NCBI GenBank assembly: GCA_016234595.1
Contig: JACRBG010000049.1
Coordinates: forward strand, 33,195-97,194
Direction: 5' to 3'
DNA length: 64,000 bases
From: Chloroflexota bacterium
GTDB lineage: Bacteria > Chloroflexota > Anaerolineae > Aggregatilineales > J027
How positions within the stretch are numbered: position 1 is the stretch's first letter; the number at the start of each line of letters is the position of its first letter. The translations under genes were made by a program, and so were the position numbers. Under the pieces are notes generated by a model that saw only the letters and a list, made by a program, of their open reading frames with translations, was not told where the DNA came from and did not search any database. This document shows positions 18,006-27,100 of the stretch, one piece after another.

Positions 18006-18209
18006 ATGTTCAACACAATCTACATCCGCTATCGCGCTGCTATTTCTATTCTTCGAGTGGGATCGTTTAACACACGACAGGGGGTTCAGGTGAACCTAAT
18101 CGAGCGAATTCAGAGGAATTGTTTTCAGATCATAAATCGAGTGTGGCTCCACAGTTTGAGCCAAAAGGACAATCCAACGTATGGGTACCAACCGGGAACC
18201 TTATCGTAG
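18006..18209 (+). CDS. Small basic hypothetical protein (67 aa)
   Basis: A 67-residue basic protein (many Arg, Asn, Ile), without a recognisable domain. The support is a strong AAGGAG at 17995-18000, five bases before the ATG. The last 29 bases overlap the next small ORF in another frame. Function unknown. Confidence 0.45.
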   Translation: MFNTIYIRYRAAISILRVGSFNTRQGVQVNLIERIQRNCFQIINRVWLHSLSQKDNPTYGYQPGTLS

Positions 18210-18411
18210 ACCAATCATGGCACGCCAACACGGTTCAAAACGCAGTTCGGACCAGAAAGCAGATAGCGTCGAAACGGACGCGCGTCTGAAGAAATCATGG
18301 CTAACCCTAGCGCCAATCTGGATCGTTTCAGAGGGGCAGCACTCAACCGATGAGAACATTGACGAGAATAGCGACATTTTGATCGAAGATGGGTACGACT
18401 GGCTAAAGTAG
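18181..18411 (+). CDS. Small hypothetical protein (76 aa) overlapping the preceding ORF
   Basis: A 76-residue protein with a basic N-terminal third (RRPIMARQHGSKRSS) and a strongly acidic C-terminal third (DENIDENSDILIEDGYDWL). The charge polarity suggests a nucleic-acid-mimicking or protein-binding tail, but no family is recognised. An AAAAGGAC sequence precedes the ATG at 18181; an internal ATG at 18217 is an alternative start. It ends two bases before a hairpin that may terminate the transcript. Confidence 0.45.
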   Translation: MGTNREPYRRPIMARQHGSKRSSDQKADSVETDARLKKSWLTLAPIWIVSEGQHSTDENIDENSDILIEDGYDWLK

Positions 18412-18412
18412 A

Positions 18413-18475
18413 CCCGGTGTCCGCGATGGGCAAACAGTGTGTATTGGTATAAATAAATCGCACACCGGGGTTTTA
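18413..18475 (+). terminator. Long-loop hairpin followed by U-run
   Basis: CCCGGTGT (18413-18420) pairs with ACACCGGG (18462-18469), continued inward by GCGAT/ATCGC across a 2-nt bulge, loop 29 nt, then GTTTTATC. It closes the small-ORF set and resembles the 17547-17610 hairpin in sequence and in long-loop architecture. Confidence 0.55.
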
Positions 18476-18700
18476 TCTCAGAATATAGTGATTTGAGGTC
18501 TTTCAATCATGCCATATATCAACCACTTTTTTATTCACGTAGTAACCTGCTAATTTTTACAGGGTCTATTGCACTCTAGTCCTTTATTCTGCTTTATCTA
18601 ACCACAACCATAGAGCTACACCAGCCCCTCGCGTGTGTTTTGGGCTACCCTAGCATAGTTTTTCGTGCCTAGCGGTCAATATAATTCACCGCCATAAATC

Positions 18701-18716
18701 CGTTACTATAGTAACG
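18701..18716. repeat. 16-bp perfect palindrome
   Basis: CGTTACTATAGTAACG reads the same on both strands with no spacer. It sits at the right-hand edge of the small-ORF island. A dimeric repressor operator or recombination half-site pair are possible. Confidence 0.5.
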
Positions 18717-18747
18717 CTTTCAAATCCGGCGCATATAAGTGATAGTA

Positions 18748-18765
18748 ATAGAACGTGAGTTCTAT
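18748..18765. repeat. Inverted repeat ATAGAAC/GTTCTAT
   Basis: Perfect 7-bp inverted repeat with a 4-nt spacer, 31 bases beyond the 16-bp palindrome. No U-tract follows. Confidence 0.4.
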
Positions 18766-18780
18766 AATAATTTACCCCTT

Positions 18781-18814
18781 AAAACAAAAAAGGGCAGGTT
18801 TATGACACCTACCC
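18781..18814 (-). terminator. Rho-independent terminator of the 18.8-29.3 kb cluster
   Basis: Minus strand: GGGTAGGT, 7-nt loop, ACCTGCCC (one mismatch), then TTTTTTGTTTT. It follows the last gene of the cluster by about 30 bases. Confidence 0.8.
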
Positions 18815-18842
18815 CATATGATTTTGTTTGTATTTTTAGGCT

Positions 18843-20261
18843 TTACAGCGAGGAACGCAATCGGCGTACCACCACCACCACCGCAATCAAGCCAACTCCC
18901 ATAATCGCCAAAAGGGTTAAGCCAGCAGGCGTTGCTTCTTCAGCAGCATCGCTAAACAACCCCGTTTGGGCAATTTGCGTCGGCAAGATGATCGTTGGGC
19001 TAGTCGTCACCTGTGGCTGGGCCGAGGCAGTCTGTTGAGCGGAAAGCGCCGTCGCTGTTAGAGCAAAAGCACCGAGGTTTGGATCAAAAGTTGCTGTACT
19101 AGTTGGGGTCAACGTCACCACGGTAGCGGCACTAACGGCTTGTACAATAATGGTCAGGTTGACGCCATTGGGCAGATTAACCGTACTTTGTTGTGTCCCC
19201 GAAACCAGATTAATAACCACTTGTTCTTCGTCAATGCGGAAAGTATAGGTTCCCGGTGGTAAGCTCACATCAAGATAATAATTCCCCGGCAACAGGTCTG
19301 GAATCTCGAACGCGCCATCTGGCCCAATAATAATCGTTTGAATCGGTTGACCATCCCCCGATGATGGGGTTGGGCCACCCTGAGCAGGATTATACGGGGC
19401 GTCATTCGGTATCCGTCGCGCATAAATTTCAATGCTTGGCCCGTCCTGTATCTTAGCCCCAACTGGTGCGTTGCCGCCTGATTCTTCTGTCCCAGCGGGC
19501 ACCGCAGGCACACCGGTTGTAGCCGATGGGCTGGGGGTAGAAGTGACCGTTGGCGGCAATTGTTGAACCGTCGGCGTGCTCGTGGGTGTCAAAGTTGGCG
19601 TGGGGGTCGCGCTTGGTTGAACAGCCGGATCAAAATTGCCATCCCCATTATCCTGATAGATATTAATGACAATCCCCGTCACCGGATTCCCATTTTGGTC
19701 AAGAATCTGGGCTTGGAAAACTTGGGGGGCAAGCGTTGGGGGTGTCTGACTAAGCAGGAAATTAGCCCCCTCGGTTTGCACTGCTGCGCCTGTTTGGGTG
19801 GCATTAAACGCAATCGCCGTGCGACTACCTTCCAGTTGTCCGGCCACCGCCGTATTTGTACCATCAAAGGCCGCAATCGCCGTACTGGTCGAATCTTGGA
19901 AAAGCCGTGCCGTGGTCACAGTCAGGGTCGCATCAATTTCGGCTAGGCGAGTACTCGTAGCAGCAATGGCTGTCTCAATCGCTTGATTTGTTCCAGCCCG
20001 TTGCGTTGCCAATAAGGCCGTTTCGCTACCGCCATCATTCCCTAATAACAATACGACCACACCGACGATTCCCAGTAAAACAGCGAGAATAATAAACCCG
20101 CCTGCAAAAAGGAAGGTGCGACTAATTCCGCCCTCTTGCTCGTCTGGTGGTAGGTCAAAATCTTCCTCCTCAACCAGCGACCCGCTCTCAAATGGGTCAA
20201 AATCCTCGGCAAAGGGGTCAATTTCGTTATCATCATCAAACTGAAAGCCTTGAGAACTCAT
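18843..20261 (-). CDS. Thr/Pro-rich membrane-anchored protein with two TM helices
   Basis: A 472-residue protein. Residues 1-45 are very acidic (FDDDNEIDPFAEDFDPFES), a TM helix spans about 50-73, then an Ala/Thr-rich helical region (ATQRAGTNQAIETAIAATSTRLAEIDATLT), a beta domain near 185-210 (QILDQNGNPVTGIVINIYQD), a Thr/Pro/Ser linker, a second beta domain near 295-375 (GPDGAFEIPDLLPGNYYLDVSLPPG) resembling carboxypeptidase-regulatory/SdrD-like folds, and a C-terminal TM with basic tail (about 448-470). The ATG at 20259-20261 has GGGGAG upstream; a TTG seven codons earlier is less likely. It is 81 bases downstream of the 366-residue gene and probably in the same transcript. Confidence 0.8.
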   Translation of the reverse strand: MSSQGFQFDDDNEIDPFAEDFDPFESGSLVEEEDFDLPPDEQEGGISRTFLFAGGFIILAVLLGIVGVVVLLLGNDGGSETALLATQRAGTNQAIETAIAATSTRLAEIDATLTVTTARLFQDSTSTAIAAFDGTNTAVAGQLEGSRTAIAFNATQTGAAVQTEGANFLLSQTPPTLAPQVFQAQILDQNGNPVTGIVINIYQDNGDGNFDPAVQPSATPTPTLTPTSTPTVQQLPPTVTSTPSPSATTGVPAVPAGTEESGGNAPVGAKIQDGPSIEIYARRIPNDAPYNPAQGGPTPSSGDGQPIQTIIIGPDGAFEIPDLLPGNYYLDVSLPPGTYTFRIDEEQVVINLVSGTQQSTVNLPNGVNLTIIVQAVSAATVVTLTPTSTATFDPNLGAFALTATALSAQQTASAQPQVTTSPTIILPTQIAQTGLFSDAAEEATPAGLTLLAIMGVGLIAVVVVVRRLRSSL

Positions 20262-20342
20262 CGGCTTCAACTCTCCCCTCAAAAAATATCTCTAAATGAT
20301 GCTGCCTACACAGCATCTGGTTACAAGTGTATCCTATTCTGT

Positions 20343-21443
20343 TTATTTCGACTCGCCAAGCAATTCGATATTGGCAAGTGGCACCATGACTTCATGTCCA
20401 TTGCGCAGCTTGACTTGTGCCGCCGCAGTCCGCAGTCCGTTTTCCATAATCTGCGGCTTATCTGGCAGGGCCGTTACCGTCGCAATTTGACCCTCATATG
20501 GAGCGCGACTTAGGCGCACCGTCGCCCCTACAATCAACACCTCGTCAAATGCCGGATAGAGCGCATTGGTACCGGGGGCCTGATACGGAATCACAATTTC
20601 AGGGCGATCACTCGTCCAACGATTCGGCAGCATCGCATCAAAGGCCGCTTGGCGTTTATTTTCGAATTCCCGCAAAATCTCATTGGTCCGCCGAGTCATC
20701 TGCGCTTCGCCAAAGCCCTCGGTTAAGATAATAGGAACTTTAAGCGCCATTGCAGTTTCGCGCAAGTGATAGCTCATTGAAGGGGCGACTAATCCACCCA
20801 ATTCTTTTTTGACGACCACCCGCAAATCCTCGACATTGATGGGACGTTCCAAGATATAGACTCGTCCACGTACGTTTTCCAACAGGCTAGTCTGTTTTAT
20901 CAAACTTTGCAATCCATCTTTCGGCTCAAAGCTGAAAGACGAAAACAAAAATCGTCCGTTGCCCCATGCTCCTTGGATTAAAGAGCCAACGGTTTCAATC
21001 CGTGCCCCTTTATTACCAATCAATTCGGTTACGCGCCCTTGCAACCGCGCATAGACCACGACAGGCTGGGGATTGGTCTGTAAGATGACGCGACCATGTT
21101 CCACCAAACTCACCACCCCATCTACGGGCACATGGGGAACCTTTTTGCGGTCTTTACGGCGGGGTGGGGTCGCCAGCGGATGGCCTGCGGGGACAACATC
21201 ACCTTGCGCTACCGTCAGCACATTTGACAGCAATTCGGCATCGTCGGGGTCAATATTTAACGGCCCTGCCACATCAACAATCCGAAAATCCTGTGGCAAT
21301 TCGCCCTCAGCGATGATATGGGTACTCTCGACATTCGCCCCCGGTGACACTCGCACCGAACCATAGGCACGCGGTGGCAAAGCCCGGTCGCGTTTAATCA
21401 CCGTATATTCAAGCACAATGCGTTCTTCTGGATGGTATCTCAT
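20343..21443 (-). CDS. Conserved cytoplasmic protein with C-terminal KOW-like segment
   Basis: A 366-residue soluble protein not assigned to a family by me. Residues 60-130 are beta-rich with Val/Pro/Gly periodicity, a middle part includes RVTELIGNKGARIETVGSLIQGAWG, and the C-terminal 90 residues (EVLIVGATVRLSRAPYEGQIATVTALP) resemble a KOW/SH3-like barrel. No membrane segment or cysteine site. It follows the MutL-like gene by six bases and must be co-translated with it. A role as cytoplasmic partner of the MutL-like ATPase is inference from the fixed spacing. Confidence 0.75.
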   Translation of the reverse strand: MRYHPEERIVLEYTVIKRDRALPPRAYGSVRVSPGANVESTHIIAEGELPQDFRIVDVAGPLNIDPDDAELLSNVLTVAQGDVVPAGHPLATPPRRKDRKKVPHVPVDGVVSLVEHGRVILQTNPQPVVVYARLQGRVTELIGNKGARIETVGSLIQGAWGNGRFLFSSFSFEPKDGLQSLIKQTSLLENVRGRVYILERPINVEDLRVVVKKELGGLVAPSMSYHLRETAMALKVPIILTEGFGEAQMTRRTNEILREFENKRQAAFDAMLPNRWTSDRPEIVIPYQAPGTNALYPAFDEVLIVGATVRLSRAPYEGQIATVTALPDKPQIMENGLRTAAAQVKLRNGHEVMVPLANIELLGESK

Positions 21444-21449
21444 CGGCCC

Positions 21450-23501
21450 TTATCTCAGCCTTTCCAGAATATCTGGCGCTTCATCTTCTTCTGGCACTTC
21501 GTCTTTACGACCCCGACCCCGCCGTGATTTCTCAGGTTTTCCACGTTTGCGGTCACGACCACTTGACCGACCAGACCCAATCACTTCGCCTTCATCAAAG
21601 CCTTCCGCCAATTCTGCTGCCGACATGACTTCTTGCAGCAATTTTTCTTCGGTAAAACGATCTCGGCGGGTTTCACGAGCACCCTTATCAATTTCCGAGA
21701 GTGGGTCAGCCTCGCTAAATTCTTGCATCCCTGTCCAGACCTGCCCAGTCACACCTGTCCACCATTCGGCATAAATCGCAGGGCGACGGCGCAAAGGGGG
21801 TAAAACAAGTGAACGGCCCCGCGCATCAAAAATTAGCCCCGCTGTGCCCGCTGTAACGGTCTGTTTCACGCGGCGCTTGCCATTAATTTTAATCCCACGT
21901 CCGGTGCGAACCACAACTTGCACCTCTTGACCAGAGGAGAGTGGTGCGGCCCAAATTTCACCGGGGAGCAATTTTTTCTCGATGGCGCGGCCATTTTCTA
22001 GCGTAATCTGGATTTTCATGGCGGGTCGTTGGCTACGGCCACGCACACGGCCTGTGGCGCAAAAAGCCGTCCCTAAATTGACCAACCCATTATGTTCAAA
22101 CGTTTGGACAGTCACCGTGGGGTCAGCATAGGCAATCGCCCCCAACAGGGCAACCATCGCATAGGGGTCAATATAAAGATTATGGATACCCTCTAGTTCG
22201 AAAGCGTCTAGTATCAACATCGCCGTGACACCGTGATGAGGCGCATCCGTCAGCGTTGCCCCGGCGACAATAATAGGGCGAAACGCGGGTAACTTGCCAT
22301 CTTCAGCGGCATGACGCCAGCCAGCCTGTGCCCCATTGACCAAATAGCGGATGATTTCGCGGGCAATGGCCTGTTCGATCATCAAATCGCGCATGGTCTG
22401 GGGGATGGTGGTCGGCATCAAAACTTTGTTATAGGCATAATTCCACAAGTCATCTTCGTTGGCCGCAAACGGCAGCCAGCGCAGCACATTTTCGATATTC
22501 AATACCGCAAGGGTGGTCAACAAGCTATGGCCCAGCCCTAAATCACTGCGAATGGTCGAATTGACCTGTTTATCAAAACTGCTGACAAGCGTACTGGTGG
22601 TACTGCCAATATCCACATGCAGCACCCCGGCACTGCCTTTTTGTAGCAGTTCCCCCAAGAAGCGCACCATATTGGCAACGCCTTGTGCCGTAGGGACAAT
22701 GCCGATACCACTCAATTCACTCGAAAGCGAAATGACCTGATCAAAACCACCGACAGGCTGGGAGGTCATAAAATTGCTATAGACGTTAGCTAATTCAACC
22801 CGGGCCGTGCCTAATTTTTCTTCATTGACATCCGGGCGAACATTGGAAGCAACAAAGACACTAGCATGGTCTTGCAACAACCCGACGACAGTATCGGCTA
22901 AAACTTCATTGCCTGCATACAACACATTAGGGCGCTCATCATCAGGCAAAAGCATTAAAGCCAAGCCTGTGGCGTGGGTTAGTTCCAAAACCGCGTTTTG
23001 ATTGCCCCCATCCGTTCCGCCGCTAATAAAAATAAGGTCGGGCTTGGCTTTGAGGATGGCATTAATCCGTTCTTCCTCAGTCCGTCCATCCGAGATGCTT
23101 AAGATTTCAGCTACTTCAATATAGGTTCCATTGAGGGCATGGCGGGCGCTGGCAAGGCTGACTTCGGCAATCAAGCCAACCAAAACAGCCCGGAGAGGCC
23201 GACTGGCGCTGCTGGTGGCAACGACCCGATCAATGCCGCCGTCTTCATTTTCGGGGAAGATCAAAACACCTTCGTGGTCAATCAAAATACGACCCGTCGC
23301 ATCTTGAATATTCTCGATTGCTCGGCTCATCCCCACCGTAACATCACCAATGGGGGGACGCATGGTGGTGCGGGTCTGGCTGCGGGTTACCATGCGATAT
23401 TGCCCGTCCACCACATCAATAATCATCACACGGGTGTTGACAGAGCCAAAATCCATCGCAAGGATAGATTTTCCGCTGTTCGAGGTTTGTCCTAGCATCA
23501 C
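21450..23501 (-). CDS. MutL-like (GlmL) ASKHA-fold ATPase
   Basis: A 683-residue protein of the glutamate mutase L family, an actin/Hsp70-like (ASKHA) ATPase. Seen: phosphate-1 motif AMDFGSVNTRV at about 15-25, FISGGTDGG near 162-170, phosphate-2 motif HVDIGSTTS near 295-303 and a later adenosine-type glycine run IIVAGATLT near 418-426. Residues 490-590 add a beta domain, and the C-terminal 60 residues are a charged Arg/Lys/Glu-rich tail. Known GlmL proteins are encoded beside coenzyme-B12 glutamate mutase genes; none is present here. GTG at 23501 with GGAGGG is the likely start. Five-base and six-base gaps connect it with its neighbours. Confidence 0.85.
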   Translation of the reverse strand: MMLGQTSNSGKSILAMDFGSVNTRVMIIDVVDGQYRMVTRSQTRTTMRPPIGDVTVGMSRAIENIQDATGRILIDHEGVLIFPENEDGGIDRVVATSSASRPLRAVLVGLIAEVSLASARHALNGTYIEVAEILSISDGRTEEERINAILKAKPDLIFISGGTDGGNQNAVLELTHATGLALMLLPDDERPNVLYAGNEVLADTVVGLLQDHASVFVASNVRPDVNEEKLGTARVELANVYSNFMTSQPVGGFDQVISLSSELSGIGIVPTAQGVANMVRFLGELLQKGSAGVLHVDIGSTTSTLVSSFDKQVNSTIRSDLGLGHSLLTTLAVLNIENVLRWLPFAANEDDLWNYAYNKVLMPTTIPQTMRDLMIEQAIAREIIRYLVNGAQAGWRHAAEDGKLPAFRPIIVAGATLTDAPHHGVTAMLILDAFELEGIHNLYIDPYAMVALLGAIAYADPTVTVQTFEHNGLVNLGTAFCATGRVRGRSQRPAMKIQITLENGRAIEKKLLPGEIWAAPLSSGQEVQVVVRTGRGIKINGKRRVKQTVTAGTAGLIFDARGRSLVLPPLRRRPAIYAEWWTGVTGQVWTGMQEFSEADPLSEIDKGARETRRDRFTEEKLLQEVMSAAELAEGFDEGEVIGSGRSSGRDRKRGKPEKSRRGRGRKDEVPEEDEAPDILERLR

Positions 23502-23506
23502 AGCGG

Positions 23507-24178
23507 CTACCCTCCTAGTTGATTCAGAATAAAACGCAGTTGTTCATGGATGACCGAGCTAAAAATGGAGAGGCTGGTCAAGATGGCACTAGCGTATAAT
23601 GCACCAAGGGTAAGGGTGACAAAACCCTGACCCACAAAACGCAGGGTGCGAATGTGGGGCCGATTGACAGGTTCACCATCGCTGCGACGCCGACTGAGGT
23701 ATTGAAAATAGACCAAAGTACACAGCGTGCCACCCAAAAGAATCGCCCCATTCAGTGCCGACTCATGGTCAAAGCTGTTGCTGGCGTCGCGGGCTAGTGG
23801 CAATATCGTACCAATTACCGCACCAACGAGTGCCACACCTGTCCCGATACCAATCATAAAGACCGTACCAAGATTACCCAAGCGGGCTAACCGTGATGAA
23901 GATTTCAGCAGTAGCAGTGCCCCTAAGAAAATAGGTAACACACCCAAAGCACGAACACCGGAGGATGTATCGGCATCATTGCTAAACACAGTGGCCCGTA
24001 GCCACGGCATAAGGACATCTTCTACCGCCGCAATTGCCACATACGCAGCCGCTGTGCCAATCAACACATGCACCGCGATCCGATAGAGAAAATTATCCGC
24101 CAATAGGTAGCTGAACACCATCAGTGTCAGCACCAGACCGGCCCAGCCTGCAATAAGGTCAAGGTTTTCTACCGTCAT
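23507..24178 (-). CDS. Multi-pass membrane protein (223 aa)
   Basis: About six hydrophobic helices: near residues 8-25, 33-52, 80-95, 106-128, 142-160 and 180-205. A cytoplasmic basic loop (SRRRSDGEPVNRP) falls around 163-176. No catalytic motif is recognised. The ATG overlaps the TGA of the 1114-residue gene by four bases, so translation is coupled. Unknown function; a membrane subunit of the same complex is the natural inference. Confidence 0.75.
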   Translation of the reverse strand: MTVENLDLIAGWAGLVLTLMVFSYLLADNFLYRIAVHVLIGTAAAYVAIAAVEDVLMPWLRATVFSNDADTSSGVRALGVLPIFLGALLLLKSSSRLARLGNLGTVFMIGIGTGVALVGAVIGTILPLARDASNSFDHESALNGAILLGGTLCTLVYFQYLSRRRSDGEPVNRPHIRTLRFVGQGFVTLTLGALYASAILTSLSIFSSVIHEQLRFILNQLGG

Positions 24179-27100
24179 CGACGCCGCCTCCGTAGGCCGC
24201 GAAGCAGATTAAAGACCACACCTAATCCGATCAATCCACTGGCGACCATTGCCCCCAGCGCCATGCTATGCCACTGTGAAACCTCTGGATCGGGAACATC
24301 TATATCTTTTGGAACCTCAAACGCTTCCCGAGTTCGAGTATTGCGAAGCTGATTATACCGATAGGTATCTCGATACCCCGCCAAATAGCCTTGATACCCG
24401 GCTTGGGCGTCGCCGACATAGGCCGTTGCCAATGGTTCAGCCCCCGCCGTCATTAAGGCATATTTGGGCAACCCCGGTACATCAAATTGTTCGGCCCAAT
24501 TGCGAATATCCTCAACCTGCCCACCAATAACCAACACAAACGCAAAGTCGGTGGCGTCCAGTGTATCAAACTTTAGGCCTGTCTTTTCGCCATCGGCATC
24601 GGTGGCAAAAATCGTCGCGCCAACCTGATCGTTGCGGGTCAGGCCACGAATTCCTACGAGTCCACCAGAGACATAACGCAGGACAAAATAATCATGGCGG
24701 GGTCGCAGCGGTTCATCGCGCTCCACTGCATCTAACAGGGCGGGGTCATCCGCGAGGTTTTCAATCACCCCACGCGCATTAATCGCCCCTAATGAACTGG
24801 TGCTTAAAATAACCGGCACCCCACCTTGGCTGAGAATATCCCGCAGCACCGCTTCCGCGAGGGGATTTAATTCACCCGCTGCGGTGGGGCCATATTCAAA
24901 TGCGACCAACACATATTGACCGGGTTGAAGGCTGTTGACTGCTTTCGGCACGGCATATTCACGCACCGTAAAACCTGAACTATCGGCGTCTTCGGCCAAG
25001 TGCAGTGAATCGCTCAAGAACGGGCCAATCAGAGCCGCCAGCAGAATAATCGAGATTAAGAAACGGTCAAAATGTGGGCGTGTCCGTTTGCGTTTCTTAG
25101 AGGGGGTCGCAGCCGCTTCCAATTCTTCATCTTCATCTAGCCCCAAGGCCCGCCGCCGCTGTTCAGAAAGTTCCAAAATCCCTTCCAGAAGGGCAATGCG
25201 TTCAGCCTGATAATCGCTGACACTCAACTGGGTCACTAAATTGAGCTCACCCGCCGCGGTAGCTTGTGGCGAGATGCCCAAACCACCTGTAACACCAGCC
25301 AGTGGGCCACTATCAGCAACCGACATCTGCGGTGAGCCGGCTGTTTCCACTTTATGCACATCGGCTGATTTTTCACGTAAGCGCCGTAGGGCATCTGGTA
25401 AATCCCCGATACGTTGCTGCTCAAATGCGATGCTAATGCCACCTGCGCTCAACGTCACTGGGACATCAGGCCGTAGATCAGCAATCCATTCCGGACGATC
25501 CGCGACAAAGGTTTCTTTGACGGCTTCAGTCTCGGAAGTAGTAGTCTTGGCTGGCGCTGAAGGGGATGCTTCATCAAGGGCCTTGAGCAAATCGTCGTCA
25601 ATGCCCTCAAAAATGTCGCTCCCCATTAATTCATCGGTGGGAGATTTTGGCACCATCAGCGATTTTGGCCCACTTACCATCGGCAAATTGCGCTGCTGCG
25701 AATCCGATAGGCCTAATAAATCGTCAATACTCGTACCGCTGGCATCCTTTAGTTCTTTATCGCTAAAACCTGATGCTCTGCCCGTTGATGCACTTGCAAA
25801 CAAGTCATCCTCAGCCGCAAAATCCATGCCCGAAATATCATCTAACCATTCGGGGGCGGCTTCTTGGCGGGGCAAAATCACCGTTGGCTCTTCAGGAACC
25901 TGCAATACAGGTAAGTCCGATGGCGCTTCGTATTCCCGTAGCCAATCGGGCGCATCGGCATCTACCGTTGCTGAGGGTTGAGCAAAAAGGTTGCTGGCGT
26001 TAGCGGCTCCCCCTTCGCCAAATAAACTTTCGGAGGCATCATCCCAGCTAAATTCTTCTTCACCCTCTTGAACCATCCCGGCAAAAGTATCTGGTTCAGC
26101 ATCCAGCATATTGGCAAAAAAGTCATCTTCGGGCGTCGTGTCCGGCATTTCTAGGCCAAACAAATCGTTAGATGGCGCGAATGACTCAGCTTCTGTCGTC
26201 TCTACGGGGGCTACATCCGAAAGCCAGTCTGGTTCACCAAAACTCGACTCAAAATCAGCGGCTTGGTCAACGACTTCAGGCTGAGAGGGCGTCTCAATAA
26301 AAGTCTGCATCATCTCAGGCGATTCTTCAGCAGCCTGTTGTTCAAACCAGTCGGGTTGCTCATCCAACAGGGTATCTGCCCCAAAATCAAGGGCCTGTTC
26401 TGGTTGGCTACTCATCGGCATTTGTGCTTCTGCCGAGCTTGCCAATGCCGAATCTAAGGCCGACATCCAATCATCTGCCCCACTGGTATCCTCAACCGGA
26501 GCGGCCACCCCTTTAAACCAATCTGGCACATCATCATCAAAAGTCGGGGCCGTTGGCAGTTCAGGCAGGGGTTCGGGTTCGGGCGTTGGAGGCGCAAAAG
26601 CTGAAGCGTCCACTAACGAATCGAAATTTAAGTCATCTGTCCCAACCGCCTTAGCCCATTCTGGCGCATTTTCCAGATTTTGCTCTTCTAAGCCCATGAA
26701 CCAATCCGGCACATAATTGGCAAGTGATCCAGTCGTAGTTGGCGCGGTGACTTCAGGGAGATAGGGTTCTTCCTCTTCTTCCAAGTCCAGCACTAACGAG
26801 GCAATATCTTTGTCGGCAGTTCCAATCTCGACATTATCAACAAACCAATCGGGCACGGCCTCTGTCATCGCAATGTCATCGGCGTGGGTTTGCTCATATT
26901 CCTTTTGATGCTCCTGACGCTCCCACTCCTCAAATGTCATTTCATCTGGTGAGAAAGACTGGGAATCACGTTTTTGCCCCAATTTTCGGATTTGGGGTTG
27001 TGGCGGCGGGGGGGGAGGTGGTGGTGGTGCAGACGGTTTTGAAACCGGACGTGGCGCGGCGGGCGGCTCGGATTGGACAGGTTGGATTGTCTGACTAAGC

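Larger units (their letters stand above)
18476..18842. other. Gene-free AT-rich stretch
   Basis: No credible ORF is found between the small-ORF island and the terminator of the Thr/Pro-rich membrane protein gene. The stretch holds two short palindromes, listed separately, and no recognisable promoter or RNA. Confidence 0.5.

Noticed and set aside
26990..27040. Apparent GC-rich simple repeat
   Set aside because: It codes the polyproline run (about residues 163-173) of the 1114-residue protein and is explained by it.
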